Program-made: the position numbers and the translations under genes | Shown here: one piece after another, positions 9,584-18,620 of the stretch | Layout of the letters: every line of letters begins with the position of its first letter | Numbering within the stretch: the stretch's first letter is position 1 | DNA from: Gammaproteobacteria bacterium | GTDB lineage: Bacteria; Pseudomonadota; Gammaproteobacteria; Pseudomonadales; Azotimanducaceae | Reading direction: 5' to 3' | Length of the DNA stretch: 64,000 bases | Assembly: GCA_026707735.1 (NCBI GenBank) | Contig: JAPOWH010000002.1 | Span: 248,001 to 312,000, forward strand | The notes under the pieces: generated by a model | The model's database searches: none | Seen by the model: only the letters and a program-made list of their open reading frames with translations | Told to the model about the DNA's origin: nothing

Positions 9584-10039
9584 AGGGACTCCTTAAAACG
9601 AGACTAGAGCTCTCGTTGAACGAGAGAGGCTAGTGTCGCAGACAATGCAATTGTTTGATGCTAGGCTCAATTGTAATTTTGTGTGAATGCCTGTTGCACG
9701 CAAGTCAACTCTTGACGGTTCATAGTGGAGACCCGCACCAACGCTCCTCGCCGTCTAAATGCCCCGTGAGCCGATGCCTCGCGATAGCGAGCAAGGCTAC
9801 AATGTGATCGGGTGCTTGAAGTACGCCGACTCGAGCGTTCAAGGCGCTAAAGTTGGCATATATTGGGAACCGATCTTCCCAAGGGATCCAAATGATTAAC
9901 GCAGTCAAGTCTTCGGGAATAGGGGTGCCCGCATGAACTTGTCTAGTCTCCCACAGCGAATGTTTGACTTCATCTTCAGACTACGTAGCGATTCATTCGC
10001 CAAATTGCCCAGTTCTCAAGATCGGCGCAGTTCTAGCAG
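9584..10039. other. intergenic region between fabV and permease gene
   Basis: The region spans 456 bases. Apart from the half-site array at its left end I see no gene. A possible 62-codon minus-strand frame at 9720-9908 has no recognisable features and no ribosome-binding site. Promoters for both divergent genes should lie here, but none is clear. Confidence 0.35.
9597..9626 (-). promoter_or_regulatory. triple AACGAGA half-site array before fabV
   Basis: AACGAGA (9597-9603), TCTCGTT (9611-9617) and AACGAGA (9619-9625) form a 17-base palindrome, CTCTCGTT-g-AACGAGAG (9610-9626), plus an alternative inverted pair spaced by seven bases. On the fabV transcript the last repeat ends two bases before the AAGGAG ribosome-binding site. 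This could be an operator or an mRNA switch. Function is inferred from position only. Confidence 0.4.
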
Positions 10040-11773
10040 TTGAACACTCTAAACGACAACATTCGGAACGAACCCGACGAGCCTTGCACTCCGCAAGCCA
10101 CACTAAGTGTGGCTTTACAAGGAGCAATGATCGCCATAGTCAATACCGTAGTAATGGTGACTATTGTGGTGCGTGCTTCCGATGAAGGCCAAGCGTACCT
10201 TTCTTGGGCCATCTGTGCTGCATTGCTCATCGGTGGTGCAGTTACGGCTCTGCAAGCATCGCGAATCGGCCGTTTCGGTGCTGGACATCTTCTCTTGTGT
10301 GGTGCAGGACCTCACTTTGTCGCAATTTCGGTTTTGGCCATCAATGCCGGAGGATGGACTACACTCGCAAGCCTTATCGTTGTCTCGTCACTTGCTCAAT
10401 TTGCATTTGCGGCGTGGCTTCCGCTATTGAGGAGGATCATAACGCCAGTCGTTTGTGGCACGTCGCTCATATTGATTTCTATATCGGTCATTGCAGTTGC
10501 AGTCGACAAATTGGCAGTGGTCCCAACCGGCACCCCGTTGATTGCAAGTCCTTTAGTCGTGGCGGCGACTCTGGGTACTTCTGTGATTATTTCTCTAAAG
10601 GGATCGGGGATGTTGCGATTGTGGGCGCCGCTAGCGGGCATCTTGGCTGGTTGTGTAGTGGCAGCGATCTTCAATCTCTATGACCTTGGCTACTTAAGAC
10701 AAGCTCCTTGGTTCCAGCTGCCGGAGTTTGGCGCTTGGCCAGGCCTTGACGTTTCGCTTGGGACTGAATTTTGGACTCTCTTGCCAACTTTTGTAATTGT
10801 TACGCTCGTTGTCGCCTTCAAGACCGGTGGCGATGGAGTCGTCATCCAGCAGGTCTCGCTTCGTAGATCGCGAGCCATCGACTTTCGTGTGGTTCAAGGT
10901 ACGGTAAACGCCAGCGGCCTTGGAGGTTTGCTGTCCGGGCTAGTAGGAACTCCGCCCACGGTGGTTTACTCGCCGTCCAGCATCGCATTAATCAACTTGA
11001 CTGGAGTTGCGTTCCGGGGCATCGGTTACTACATCGGTGGCGCACTAATCTTGACCGCGTTTTGCCCCAAGATCACGGCGTTATTGCTCGCGGCTCCAAG
11101 CGCTGTTGTGGGATCTCTATTGCTGTTGGTAATGGGCATGCTCCTTGTGGAAGGCATGCGAATGCTTTTTCGCGAAGGGCTTGATCAGCGAAACACGTTG
11201 ATTGTCGCTGTAACACTTGCCGTAGGGCTAGGCGTCGAAAGTCTGAACGTAATCGGTGCACGCCCAGATGATCTTTGGATTTCAATCTTCGGAAATGGCA
11301 CAACGGCTGGCATTGTCGTGATGATTGCACTGACGACTTTACTGGAGTTGACAAGCCCTCGAAGCAAGCGGCTAGAGGTGGAGCTTAAAACTTCCTCTCT
11401 TCCCAAAATCAACGAATTCCTACAGAGCTTCGCTACCAGTGTCGGGTGGAATGATGAATCGACAAATCATCTCCGTGCAGCTGGCGAGGAGGCATTGCTT
11501 TGTCTGCTGTCCTCGGATAATAAGGACAGGAAAGACAGCACACAACTAATCATCGTAGTTCGTACTCGGGACGATACTGTCGAGATGGATTTGCTGTCGG
11601 TCTTTGAAGAGCAGAATATTGAAGATCGTCTTGCATACATGAGCGAGGAGGCGGAAGTACACGACGATCGTGAATTGTCTTTCCGCTTGCTACGGCATCA
11701 CGCTTCATCTGTCCACCACAGGAAGTACCACGGCGTGGACATCGTTACCGTGCAAGTCGAAAAGACTGCGTGA
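10040..11773 (+). CDS. NCS2-like (xanthine/uracil) permease fused to ATPase-like domain
   Basis: The protein has 577 residues in two parts. Residues about 20-435 are a polytopic membrane domain with 12-14 hydrophobic segments. Its pattern resembles nucleobase:cation symporter-2 / xanthine-uracil permeases (GAGHLLLCGAG early, GLGGLLSGLVGTPPT in the second half). Residues about 452-575 are soluble. They resemble a histidine-kinase-like ATPase of the RsbW/anti-sigma type (AAGEEALLCLL at the N-box position, ELSFRLLRHHASSV at the final helix), but the N-box Asn and glycine-rich loops are not evident. The start is a TTG at 10040, the first possible start after an in-frame TAG at 10034, with a weak ribosome-binding site. 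The substrate is unknown, and the tail may be a regulatory sensor. A SulP-like fold is an alternative for the membrane part. Confidence 0.7.
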   Translation: MNTLNDNIRNEPDEPCTPQATLSVALQGAMIAIVNTVVMVTIVVRASDEGQAYLSWAICAALLIGGAVTALQASRIGRFGAGHLLLCGAGPHFVAISVLAINAGGWTTLASLIVVSSLAQFAFAAWLPLLRRIITPVVCGTSLILISISVIAVAVDKLAVVPTGTPLIASPLVVAATLGTSVIISLKGSGMLRLWAPLAGILAGCVVAAIFNLYDLGYLRQAPWFQLPEFGAWPGLDVSLGTEFWTLLPTFVIVTLVVAFKTGGDGVVIQQVSLRRSRAIDFRVVQGTVNASGLGGLLSGLVGTPPTVVYSPSSIALINLTGVAFRGIGYYIGGALILTAFCPKITALLLAAPSAVVGSLLLLVMGMLLVEGMRMLFREGLDQRNTLIVAVTLAVGLGVESLNVIGARPDDLWISIFGNGTTAGIVVMIALTTLLELTSPRSKRLEVELKTSSLPKINEFLQSFATSVGWNDESTNHLRAAGEEALLCLLSSDNKDRKDSTQLIIVVRTRDDTVEMDLLSVFEEQNIEDRLAYMSEEAEVHDDRELSFRLLRHHASSVHHRKYHGVDIVTVQVEKTA

Positions 11774-11942
11774 GTCGCACGCACACTCGCTGGCAAGTAT
11801 TGCCGCTCTGCGGACGACTTAGTGTTCACATAAAGTGAAACCCTTCAGCGACAGATTCGAACGCCACGCTCAGCGAGCGATGAACCTCGTAAACGCCTCC
11901 AAATCTGTGGCGAATTACGCTTCGAGATTGAGTAGTAGCGAG

Positions 11943-12230
11943 TCAGACGCCGTCAACCACAATAATGTTGGCGTTGGCAGACCTCTGGCGAATGTTCTTG
12001 ACAGCGTTGTATTCGGGTGAATTGAGCCAAGCACGGGCCGCACCTACATTGTCAAACTCGATTACGACGATTCGATCAGGCGACCAACTTCCTTCTACCA
12101 CTTCGGCGCTACCGCCACGCACCAAGTAACGGCCACCGTGGGATTCAACTGTTGCCGCGACTTGCTGACGAAATTCTGAGAAGGTGTTGGGGTCCGTCAC
12201 TTGATCATTGACAATTACATATGCCGCCAT
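11943..12230 (-). CDS. DUF1330 family protein
   Basis: A small protein of 95 residues with an alpha/beta dimeric-barrel (ferredoxin-like) pattern. It begins MAAYVIVNDQVTDP and has GGRYLVRGG, the conserved VVIEFDNVGAARAWLNSPEY and a final beta strand. These match the DUF1330 family, which has no established activity. It sits convergent with the permease gene and about 130 bases downstream of the beta-RFAP-synthase-like gene on the same strand. It could therefore be read as the last gene of that group, though the gap makes this uncertain. Confidence 0.85.
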   Translation of the reverse strand: MAAYVIVNDQVTDPNTFSEFRQQVAATVESHGGRYLVRGGSAEVVEGSWSPDRIVVIEFDNVGAARAWLNSPEYNAVKNIRQRSANANIIVVDGV

Positions 12231-12363
12231 AGGTTTTCCTTATGTTTGTTGAATAGAGCGTTGAGTGAAGTGGTTTGCAATCGCTAAGTCGATTGAACTC
12301 CTCGGTTCTCAATTGTCGATTTTAAGATACGCGCATGGGATTGAAATGGGCTTCGCTTGGCAT

Positions 12364-13380
12364 TCACGCTATGGGTTTCAACAGCATTCCAGAATTGTTG
12401 GCGCGAGTGCACAGGACGTGGCCTTGAACTATTGATTGTTTTTCCAGTTCATCGCGCAAGTTCCTGGATATTTCGTCATCCAAGAACTTTGTCGTATCAA
12501 AGAATCCGAATACAGAAGCTCCTGTCGACGATAGACCGCAACCATGGATTCCAGCGGCGTCTTCGAACGCAGACTTTACTGGTTGAAGCGGTTGTATATC
12601 GGGTCGATTCCAGTGTCTCCGTTTCCATCCAATTTCCTGGATGGCACGGACACACCATCCAAATGACGCTATGTCAAATTCGCGCAATGCCGGAAGCAAG
12701 CGCATCAAGATGATGTGCGATGTCGATTGAACTTCATCCAGAGGGATTGGGGTATTGTCAAGCATGAAGTCCAGCTCGTCTTGACCGGCAAGTCCACGAA
12801 GATTGCTCGGTACAAAGAGAACTATTCCCCATTCGTTCGGGAACGCTGCACGCATTAGCAGCGGCGGCTGTCCTACTTTTGTCGCGAAATGGGAAGGTGC
12901 AAACGATGTCTTCTGTTCACTTACGGAGTGGCCTCCGTCAAGCAGTAGCCCGCCAATCTGAAAGGCATTGATTCCAATCCCGGACGTGCCTCCGCGTGCG
13001 GAAATCCGACCTAGTTTGGTATAGGAGTGGTTCAATTCGAGAACGTGGTTCAACGCCGTCAACACAGCCAGCCTTACCTGAGTCCCGGATCCCAATCCTT
13101 GGTGTGGAGGGATCATTTTCAGTATTTCAATTTCGATGTCAGGCTTGGCTTGGAGTAGCTCGCTGGCTGCGGCTAGTTCATCCAATAGAAGCTCTTGTTC
13201 ATCACTTGTATCTGCGTGTACAACAGTCCCCCTACAAGGACCAAAATTGAATGACAAGCAAGGGTTTTGGATTGAAAGACCGAGACTGCCATCTACACGA
13301 CCAATCTCGCCGTTCATGTCGATGAGAGTGAAATGCAGTCGAGACGGAGTACTAATTTGATGAGTCAAGGTCGAGCACAT
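12364..13380 (-). CDS. beta-ribofuranosylaminobenzene 5'-phosphate synthase-like protein (GHMP superfamily)
   Basis: The protein has 338 residues. The N-terminal TPSRLHFTLIDMNG, GRVDGSLGLSI and the GHMP-type phosphate loop PPHQGLGSGTQVRL (about residues 90-103) match the beta-RFAP synthase family. In methanogens and C1-metabolising bacteria that family condenses PRPP with 4-hydroxybenzoate or pABA in methanopterin synthesis. GISARGGTSGIGINAF and the C-terminal GLSSTGASVFGFF complete the pattern. No other methanopterin gene is in the window and folate genes are abundant, so the substrate here is open. It overlaps the TrpB2 gene by 29 bases, indicating translational coupling. A TTG at 13368 is an alternative start with a shorter overlap. 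Confidence 0.8.
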   Translation of the reverse strand: MCSTLTHQISTPSRLHFTLIDMNGEIGRVDGSLGLSIQNPCLSFNFGPCRGTVVHADTSDEQELLLDELAAASELLQAKPDIEIEILKMIPPHQGLGSGTQVRLAVLTALNHVLELNHSYTKLGRISARGGTSGIGINAFQIGGLLLDGGHSVSEQKTSFAPSHFATKVGQPPLLMRAAFPNEWGIVLFVPSNLRGLAGQDELDFMLDNTPIPLDEVQSTSHIILMRLLPALREFDIASFGWCVRAIQEIGWKRRHWNRPDIQPLQPVKSAFEDAAGIHGCGLSSTGASVFGFFDTTKFLDDEISRNLRDELEKQSIVQGHVLCTRANNSGMLLKPIA

Positions 13381-14734
13381 CTGAGAAACCTTTCAAGTCC
13401 AGATATCCATGACCCGACAGACACATCACTATGACCGGGTTTCGCTTGCTACTTGAAGCATCTCTAGCGGCATCGATGGCACCTAGTACAGCGTGAGCGC
13501 TTTCAGGCGCGGCAAGCACTCCCTCGGTTCTCAGGAATACTCGTCCCGCATCAAAGACACGTCGCTGTTCAAACGTCCTGGTATCGACCACTTTATGCTT
13601 CACCAACGCAGAGAGTACCGGCGTTTTTCCGTGATACCGAAGCCCTCCAGAGTGAACAGGTGGAGGAACAAATCGATGCCCAAGCGTATACATGAGAATT
13701 CGAGGGGTCAATTCAGAAAAATCAGCCCAATCGTAACGATATTCGCCTTCGCTCAAAGTGGGAATCGAATCCGGTTCTATCGCACGAAACTCTATTGGGG
13801 ATCCTCCGATTTTTTCGGGTACGAATGGTGCAATGAATCCCGTGAAATTGCTTCCTCCTCCGACACAGCCGAGCATCAAATCGGGTGATCTATCGATCTG
13901 TTCAAGTTGCAGCTTTGTCTCTAGACCAATAATGGATTGGTGAAGAACTGCGTAGTACGACATGCATCCTAATGCGAGGCGTCTGCCGCGGTCTTCCTTG
14001 ACATACTCAATGGCTTCGCTCATGCCAATGCCGAGACTGCCAGAGTTCTCTGGGTCGTCTCGAAGAATATTGCGCCCTGTTTCTGTCAGTTCGCTTGGCG
14101 ATGAATACACATCGGCACCAGCCATTCGCATTAGGTAACGACGATATGGCTTCTCGTCGAAACTCTTGCGGATCATGAATACACAGCATTTCAAACCGAG
14201 AGTCTCGCACGCCATGGCTAGAGCAGCTCCCCATTGACCGGCTCCAGTGTCGGTCACCATGGTGTGTATTTGCGAGTGTTGTTCTCGCGCAGCGTAGTAC
14301 GCCTGTACCAATGCGGTGTTGAACTTGTGGCTTCCTGCAGGATTCAGATCTTCACGCTTGTAGTAGATTTCAGCTGTTGTACCCAAGTACTTCTCGAGAG
14401 ACCGCGCTCTTACAAGCGGAGATGGTCGATAGCGGCGATAGACATCCAATATAGATTCTGGAATTTCGATCCACGGGTCGGTTCGGTATAAGCCTTCCTG
14501 CAACTCAATTCGAAGGCACTCGATCGGCCACAACCAGTCGAAGTCGTCAATTTCTACGGCCCGGTCTTCCGTCGGATGCAATGGTCTTGGGACGTCAAAG
14601 GGCAATTCGGCCACAATGTTGTACCAGTTTGTGGGTAGTTGCGACTCCGACAGCACAATCTTGTTTTGGCCCAGTTCCTGACTAGCGGTTTTCAGGGGTT
14701 CGGGCTCGTTGCTTGCTACCCGCTTAACTTTCAT
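13352..14734 (-). CDS. TrpB2-type tryptophan synthase beta-like protein
   Basis: A fold-type II PLP enzyme, about 460 residues. PLP Lys lies in LNPAGSHKFNTA, the phosphate-binding loop is GCVGGGSNFTGF, and GAGQWGAALAMAC and HSGGLRYHG are typical of the TrpB2 (TIGR01415-like) branch rather than canonical TrpB. TrpB2 enzymes combine serine and indole in some archaea, but many bacterial copies lack a TrpA partner and their true substrate is unknown; no trpA is seen here. The ATG at 14734 is preferred over a TTG at 14812, which would add 26 residues without family similarity. The gene overlaps the downstream beta-RFAP-synthase-like gene by 29 bases, so the two probably act in one pathway. Confidence 0.86.
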   Translation of the reverse strand: MKVKRVASNEPEPLKTASQELGQNKIVLSESQLPTNWYNIVAELPFDVPRPLHPTEDRAVEIDDFDWLWPIECLRIELQEGLYRTDPWIEIPESILDVYRRYRPSPLVRARSLEKYLGTTAEIYYKREDLNPAGSHKFNTALVQAYYAAREQHSQIHTMVTDTGAGQWGAALAMACETLGLKCCVFMIRKSFDEKPYRRYLMRMAGADVYSSPSELTETGRNILRDDPENSGSLGIGMSEAIEYVKEDRGRRLALGCMSYYAVLHQSIIGLETKLQLEQIDRSPDLMLGCVGGGSNFTGFIAPFVPEKIGGSPIEFRAIEPDSIPTLSEGEYRYDWADFSELTPRILMYTLGHRFVPPPVHSGGLRYHGKTPVLSALVKHKVVDTRTFEQRRVFDAGRVFLRTEGVLAAPESAHAVLGAIDAARDASSSKRNPVIVMCLSGHGYLDLKGFSDVLDLDSSN

Positions 14735-14834
14735 GTTTGCGCCCAATTGGCTTGGCGCAATGGTAGCACATCGCTGCAACAGCAAAATTTCCAAATTGCA
14801 TTGAATACTCAATCAAAGGTAAACTATTCTTCAC

Positions 14835-15070
14835 ACATATTCAACTAATGAATGCTCAAAAAGAAATATTACTTCCCGCGTAGTAGTAACCATAAATGAA
14901 AAGTAAATAAGGCGATATCGTCAAAACTATTATGGATATTTTTCAACGTTTAGCAAAATTAAATTATGCAAAAGGCTTGATTTATTTGGTCACTAAGTAT
15001 CTTTGCTAATTGCATTATTTGATGAATTTAAGGACGTAAATCGATACATTGATTGTTAGAATTGTCACGC
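14835..15070. other. AT-rich non-coding segment
   Basis: By eye about 70% AT, against roughly 50% in its surroundings. It lies in the 600-base gap between TrpB2 and dapD. No open frame, tRNA or clean hairpin was seen. It may hold divergent promoters or be a remnant of lost DNA. The remainder of the gap up to 15381 has normal composition and nothing recognisable. Confidence 0.45.
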
Positions 15071-15381
15071 GCTTATCGTATTGATTCGACATAGAGAATA
15101 GGAAGAATGATTTTAGATGACTTTTCAGAATGACAAGCTACAAATTGACGTATGTAATTGAGGATGGACTTAGCGGAGACTACCAACCTGCTTATGGAGT
15201 ATGAGCTGTTCATGTCGAGGCTGTCCCGTTGTTGACCAAGTAGGCTGGATGACAAGTTTGATTGTCCACCACCAACTACAATTGTGCCTCACACATCGTA
15301 GCCGTGCCGTGGGGACGCTGAGGTCCACAAATGCAGTGGTGCAGCAACGTCGACTTGGTTTGGTCTGGCAAGGAACTGGCA

Positions 15382-16215
15382 ATGAACTACGAAAATGCAA
15401 TCAATGAGGCATGGGAGAGACGCTCCGAAATTTCGGTTGACACTACTGGTGATGTTCGTGAAGCCGTAGAACATACCCTGCACGCACTTGACGCTGGCGA
15501 GGTGCGAGTGGCAAATAAGATTGAAGGATCGTGGGTCGTCAATCAGTGGCTCAAGAAGGCCGTCTTGTTGAGTTTCATTCTGAACCCGTTCACACGAATA
15601 CGCGGGGCACCAGGAGGCACTTCGTGGTGGGACAAGATTGACTCCAAATTCGAAAACTGGGACGAAGAGCGGTTTCAGGACAGCGGATTTAGGAGTGTCC
15701 CGATGTCGTATGTGCGATATTCAGCATACGTGGCACCAAATGTAGTTCTAATGCCCAGCTTTGTGAACGTTGGGGCTTACGTGGATAGTGGGACCATGGT
15801 CGACACTTGGGCGACCATCGGCTCGTGCGCGCAAATTGGGAAGGACTGCCACATTTCCGGCGGTGCCGGAATCGGCGGGGTGCTGGAACCGCTGCAGGCA
15901 TCTCCAGTTGTCGTAGAGGACAACTGTTTCGTAGGCGCTCGATCCGAAGTTGTTGAAGGCGTCATTGTTGAAGAGGGATCGGTCATTTCGATGGGCGTCT
16001 TTCTTGGGGCGTCCACAAAGATCATCGATCGTCAAAGTGGCGAAGTTCATCGAGGGCGCGTGCCTGCGTACTCGGTTGTCGTGCCGGGCACTTTGCCTCA
16101 ACCTCCCTATGAGAGCGGTCAGACGCGCCCAAGCCTCTACTGTGCAGTGATCATAAAGACCGTCGACGAGAGAACGCGAGCGAAGACTTCGATCAACGAG
16201 CTGTTGCGCGATTGA
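15382..16215 (+). CDS. dapD: tetrahydrodipicolinate N-succinyltransferase
   Basis: A left-handed beta-helix acyltransferase that transfers succinyl from succinyl-CoA to tetrahydrodipicolinate in the lysine/diaminopimelate pathway. Signatures are [17 protein letters not shown] near residue 45, [29 protein letters not shown] split over the hexapeptide repeats, [14 protein letters not shown] and [17 protein letters not shown]. Length is 277 residues (E. coli 274). The ATG at 15382 has AAGGA about seven bases upstream; the longer frame from 15331 is not supported. The final TGA directly abuts the last base of folA on the other strand. Confidence 0.96.
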   Translation: MNYENAINEAWERRSEISVDTTGDVREAVEHTLHALDAGEVRVANKIEGSWVVNQWLKKAVLLSFILNPFTRIRGAPGGTSWWDKIDSKFENWDEERFQDSGFRSVPMSYVRYSAYVAPNVVLMPSFVNVGAYVDSGTMVDTWATIGSCAQIGKDCHISGGAGIGGVLEPLQASPVVVEDNCFVGARSEVVEGVIVEEGSVISMGVFLGASTKIIDRQSGEVHRGRVPAYSVVVPGTLPQPPYESGQTRPSLYCAVIIKTVDERTRAKTSINELLRD

Positions 16216-16722
16216 TCAAATAGGGATGCGCTCAAAGACCTCCATGGTGAACGCATATGGATGATCGGCGTCTGAGGGATGGGTCGTGGATTTCACGCAC
16301 CTCCACACGGATTCGTCGTAGATAGGAAAAAAAGTGTCTCCTTCTATATCGGCGTCGACGACAGTGCGGTACAACCGATCCGAATTCTCGAGAGCCTCTT
16401 CATACACCCTTGCGCCTCCAATGATGAAGACCTCGTCTAGGTTGTAGTCACCATTGCCTTGAGACGCGAGTGACAATGCTTCAGTCAAGGATGATGCACT
16501 GGAACAACCGTGAAATTCGCTACTCGACGAAGAGAGCACAATGTTCAGGCATCGTGATAGCGGTTTGCCGACGGATTCGAACGTCTTTCGTCCCATTATT
16601 ACGGGGTGGCCACGTACCGTTTCGCGAAAGTGCTGAAGTTCGGCTGGCAATCGCCAAGGAAGGCGATTGGACTTACCGATCACTCGGTTTCGGGACATTG
16701 CCCAGATTAGCGAGACTCTCAC
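16216..16722 (-). CDS. folA: dihydrofolate reductase
   Basis: Reduces dihydrofolate to tetrahydrofolate with NADPH, the step that regenerates folate consumed by ThyA. The 168-residue protein shows the expected order: SLIWAMSRNRVIGKSNRLPW at the substrate/nicotinamide site, PVIMGRKTFESVGKPL, and FIIGGARVYEEAL for NADPH binding, with TVVDADIEGDTFFP near the end. The start is GTG at 16722, directly matching the family N terminus. It lies 13 bases downstream of thyA on the same strand, forming lgt-thyA-folA. Convergent dapD leaves no spacer. Confidence 0.95.
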   Translation of the reverse strand: MRVSLIWAMSRNRVIGKSNRLPWRLPAELQHFRETVRGHPVIMGRKTFESVGKPLSRCLNIVLSSSSSEFHGCSSASSLTEALSLASQGNGDYNLDEVFIIGGARVYEEALENSDRLYRTVVDADIEGDTFFPIYDESVWRCVKSTTHPSDADHPYAFTMEVFERIPI

Positions 16723-16735
16723 AGATTCGCTGAAC

Positions 16736-17530
16736 CTATACGGAAATGTCAGCCTTGATAGCAGGGTGGCTTTTGTAATCTTCTAGTTTGAAGTCATCGA
16801 TGCCAAACGCGAAGATGTCCTTCACCGCTGGATTGAGCTGCATTTTGGGACGTGCGTAAGGCTTTCGGCCCAGCTGCAGCCTAGCCTGGTCTAGGTGGTT
16901 CTCATAGAGGTGCGCATCGCCGAAAGTGTGAACAAAGTGGCCAATTTGCAGGTTCGTAACTTGAGCAATCATCATAGTCAACAAAGCGTAACTTGCGATG
17001 TTGAAGGGCACACCCAAGAAGACATCGGCACTTCTTTGATAGAGCTGACACGAAAGCTTGCCATCTGCAACGTAGAACTGCACTAGCGCATGGCAAGGCG
17101 GCAAAGCCATTTTTCCTAGTTCCGCGACGTTCCAGGCAGAAATCATGTGTCGACGTGAACTGGGATCCTTCAAAATTGACTGAACAAGAAGGCTGATTTG
17201 GTCGATCGTCTCGCCATTTGGGGTTGGCCAAGTTCTCCACTGACGTCCATAAACAGGTCCCAGTTCACCGTCTTCATCCGCCCACTCGTCCCAAATATGC
17301 ACGTCGTTGTCTTTCAAGTAGCCTATGTTGGTCGAGCCGCTAAGAAACCACAGCAACTCATGGATTATTCCCCTAAGAAACATTTTCTTTGTTGTTAGGA
17401 GGGGGAATCCTTTGGCAAGATTCACGCGGAATTGGTGTCCGAATATCGAAATTGTGCCCGTGCCGGTGCGATCTTCCTTTGGTACGCCTTCCTCAAGGAT
17501 GTGATTCAGCAAATCCAAGTACTGCTTCAT
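16736..17530 (-). CDS. thyA: thymidylate synthase
   Basis: Methylates dUMP to dTMP using methylene-THF. At 264 residues it has the same length as E. coli ThyA. The N terminus is [15 protein letters not shown]. The Arg-rich phosphate site ([11 protein letters not shown]), the catalytic cysteine in [13 protein letters not shown], the [20 protein letters not shown] dUMP/folate site and HLYENHLDQ are all present. The C-terminal ending is the usual AIKADISV, close to the invariant AI/V. Its ATG overlaps the lgt stop codon by four bases, so the two are translationally coupled as in enterobacteria. Confidence 0.97.
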   Translation of the reverse strand: MKQYLDLLNHILEEGVPKEDRTGTGTISIFGHQFRVNLAKGFPLLTTKKMFLRGIIHELLWFLSGSTNIGYLKDNDVHIWDEWADEDGELGPVYGRQWRTWPTPNGETIDQISLLVQSILKDPSSRRHMISAWNVAELGKMALPPCHALVQFYVADGKLSCQLYQRSADVFLGVPFNIASYALLTMMIAQVTNLQIGHFVHTFGDAHLYENHLDQARLQLGRKPYARPKMQLNPAVKDIFAFGIDDFKLEDYKSHPAIKADISV

Positions 17531-18363
17531 GAATTCGATTTTGGTTGTATGTGTCTAGTGACCACAGGAGTCATTAGTAGGATGCCGAACACGATCAGCG
17601 GCAGTGAGAGTAACTGTCCCATTGTCATCCAATCTCCCAAAATGAATCCAAGACCGACATCAGGCTCTCGAAAGAACTCTGTGCCGAACCTGCCCATTCC
17701 ATACAGTGCAAGAAACAAACCGCACACGGAACCAAGTGGTCGCGGCTTGGCGGAATAGATCCAAACAACCAAAAACACAATGACCCCAGTTGTAAACGCC
17801 TGATATAGGCTAGAGACGTGTCGAGTAAACGGCTCGAACTCGCCGATGCATGTTGGATTGAGCTGATATACAGCATGGCAGGGAAAGTGCACACCCAAGA
17901 AACTTTCCGTTGCTCGCCCAGGCAGCTCGGTATTGGCGAAATTCCCTAATCGTCCGAATCCAATGCCAATTGACACTAGGGGTGCAACGAAGTCGGCGAT
18001 CTTAAAGAAATGTATTTTGTGCTGCCTCGACCAGAGCAACAGGGCCACGAAAACCCCTAGCAGCCCGCCGTGAAACGACATCCCTCCTTCCCATATTCGA
18101 AATATCCATAGTGGATCTTCTAACGTACGGGAAAACTCGTAGAAGAGAACATAACCAAGTCGGCCGCCCACCAACGTTCCAATCGTTCCAAAGAAAACAA
18201 CATCTCCCCACTGAGCAAGAGTCCACTCGTTTCCGAACTTTTTGATTCGGTATTGACCAAGCAGGAAACATGTTGCGAAAGCAACGACATATGCCAAACC
18301 GTACCATCGTATGCTGACCGGACCTATCGAAAAGATCACCGGATCGATGGTTGGGTAATTCAT
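17527..18363 (-). CDS. lgt: prolipoprotein diacylglyceryl transferase
   Basis: An inner-membrane enzyme that adds diacylglycerol to the lipobox cysteine of prolipoproteins. It has 278 residues and about seven hydrophobic segments. Family motifs include [38 protein letters not shown] (with the essential His) and the Lgt signature [16 protein letters not shown]. The region [13 protein letters not shown] near residue 235 is also conserved. It is first in lgt-thyA-folA. In enterobacteria ptsP normally precedes lgt; here a 5.4-kb plus-strand block lies between them. Confidence 0.96.
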   Translation of the reverse strand: MNYPTIDPVIFSIGPVSIRWYGLAYVVAFATCFLLGQYRIKKFGNEWTLAQWGDVVFFGTIGTLVGGRLGYVLFYEFSRTLEDPLWIFRIWEGGMSFHGGLLGVFVALLLWSRQHKIHFFKIADFVAPLVSIGIGFGRLGNFANTELPGRATESFLGVHFPCHAVYQLNPTCIGEFEPFTRHVSSLYQAFTTGVIVFLVVWIYSAKPRPLGSVCGLFLALYGMGRFGTEFFREPDVGLGFILGDWMTMGQLLSLPLIVFGILLMTPVVTRHIQPKSNS

Positions 18364-18620
18364 GTTGCTCCTCGCGCGTGGTAGGAGTTACGTCGAGATT
18401 CTAACGAAAAGCCGTGGGACATGTTAGTAGCTATTTTCTCACGTTGTAGGATATGTATGAAATCTGTCTTGGGCCACATGGGACGAAAACTCTATGAACT
18501 GATTCGAACGGGTCTCTCGTAGTGAGTCCTCAGGAATCAAGGCGCGATTTCGTACTCTGGAGCGATGTGACGGGAGTATTGCTAGGATAGACGCGTCAAA
18601 ACGCTAAGTGGCAGGAGAGC

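Noticed and set aside
9720-9908. Possible 62-codon gene between fabV and the permease
   Set aside because: No ribosome-binding site, no recognised features and no neighbour logic; left unannotated.
11823-11839. GTTCAC/GTGAAC-like inverted repeat after the permease gene
   Set aside because: Short stem without a T-run; too weak to call a terminator or operator.
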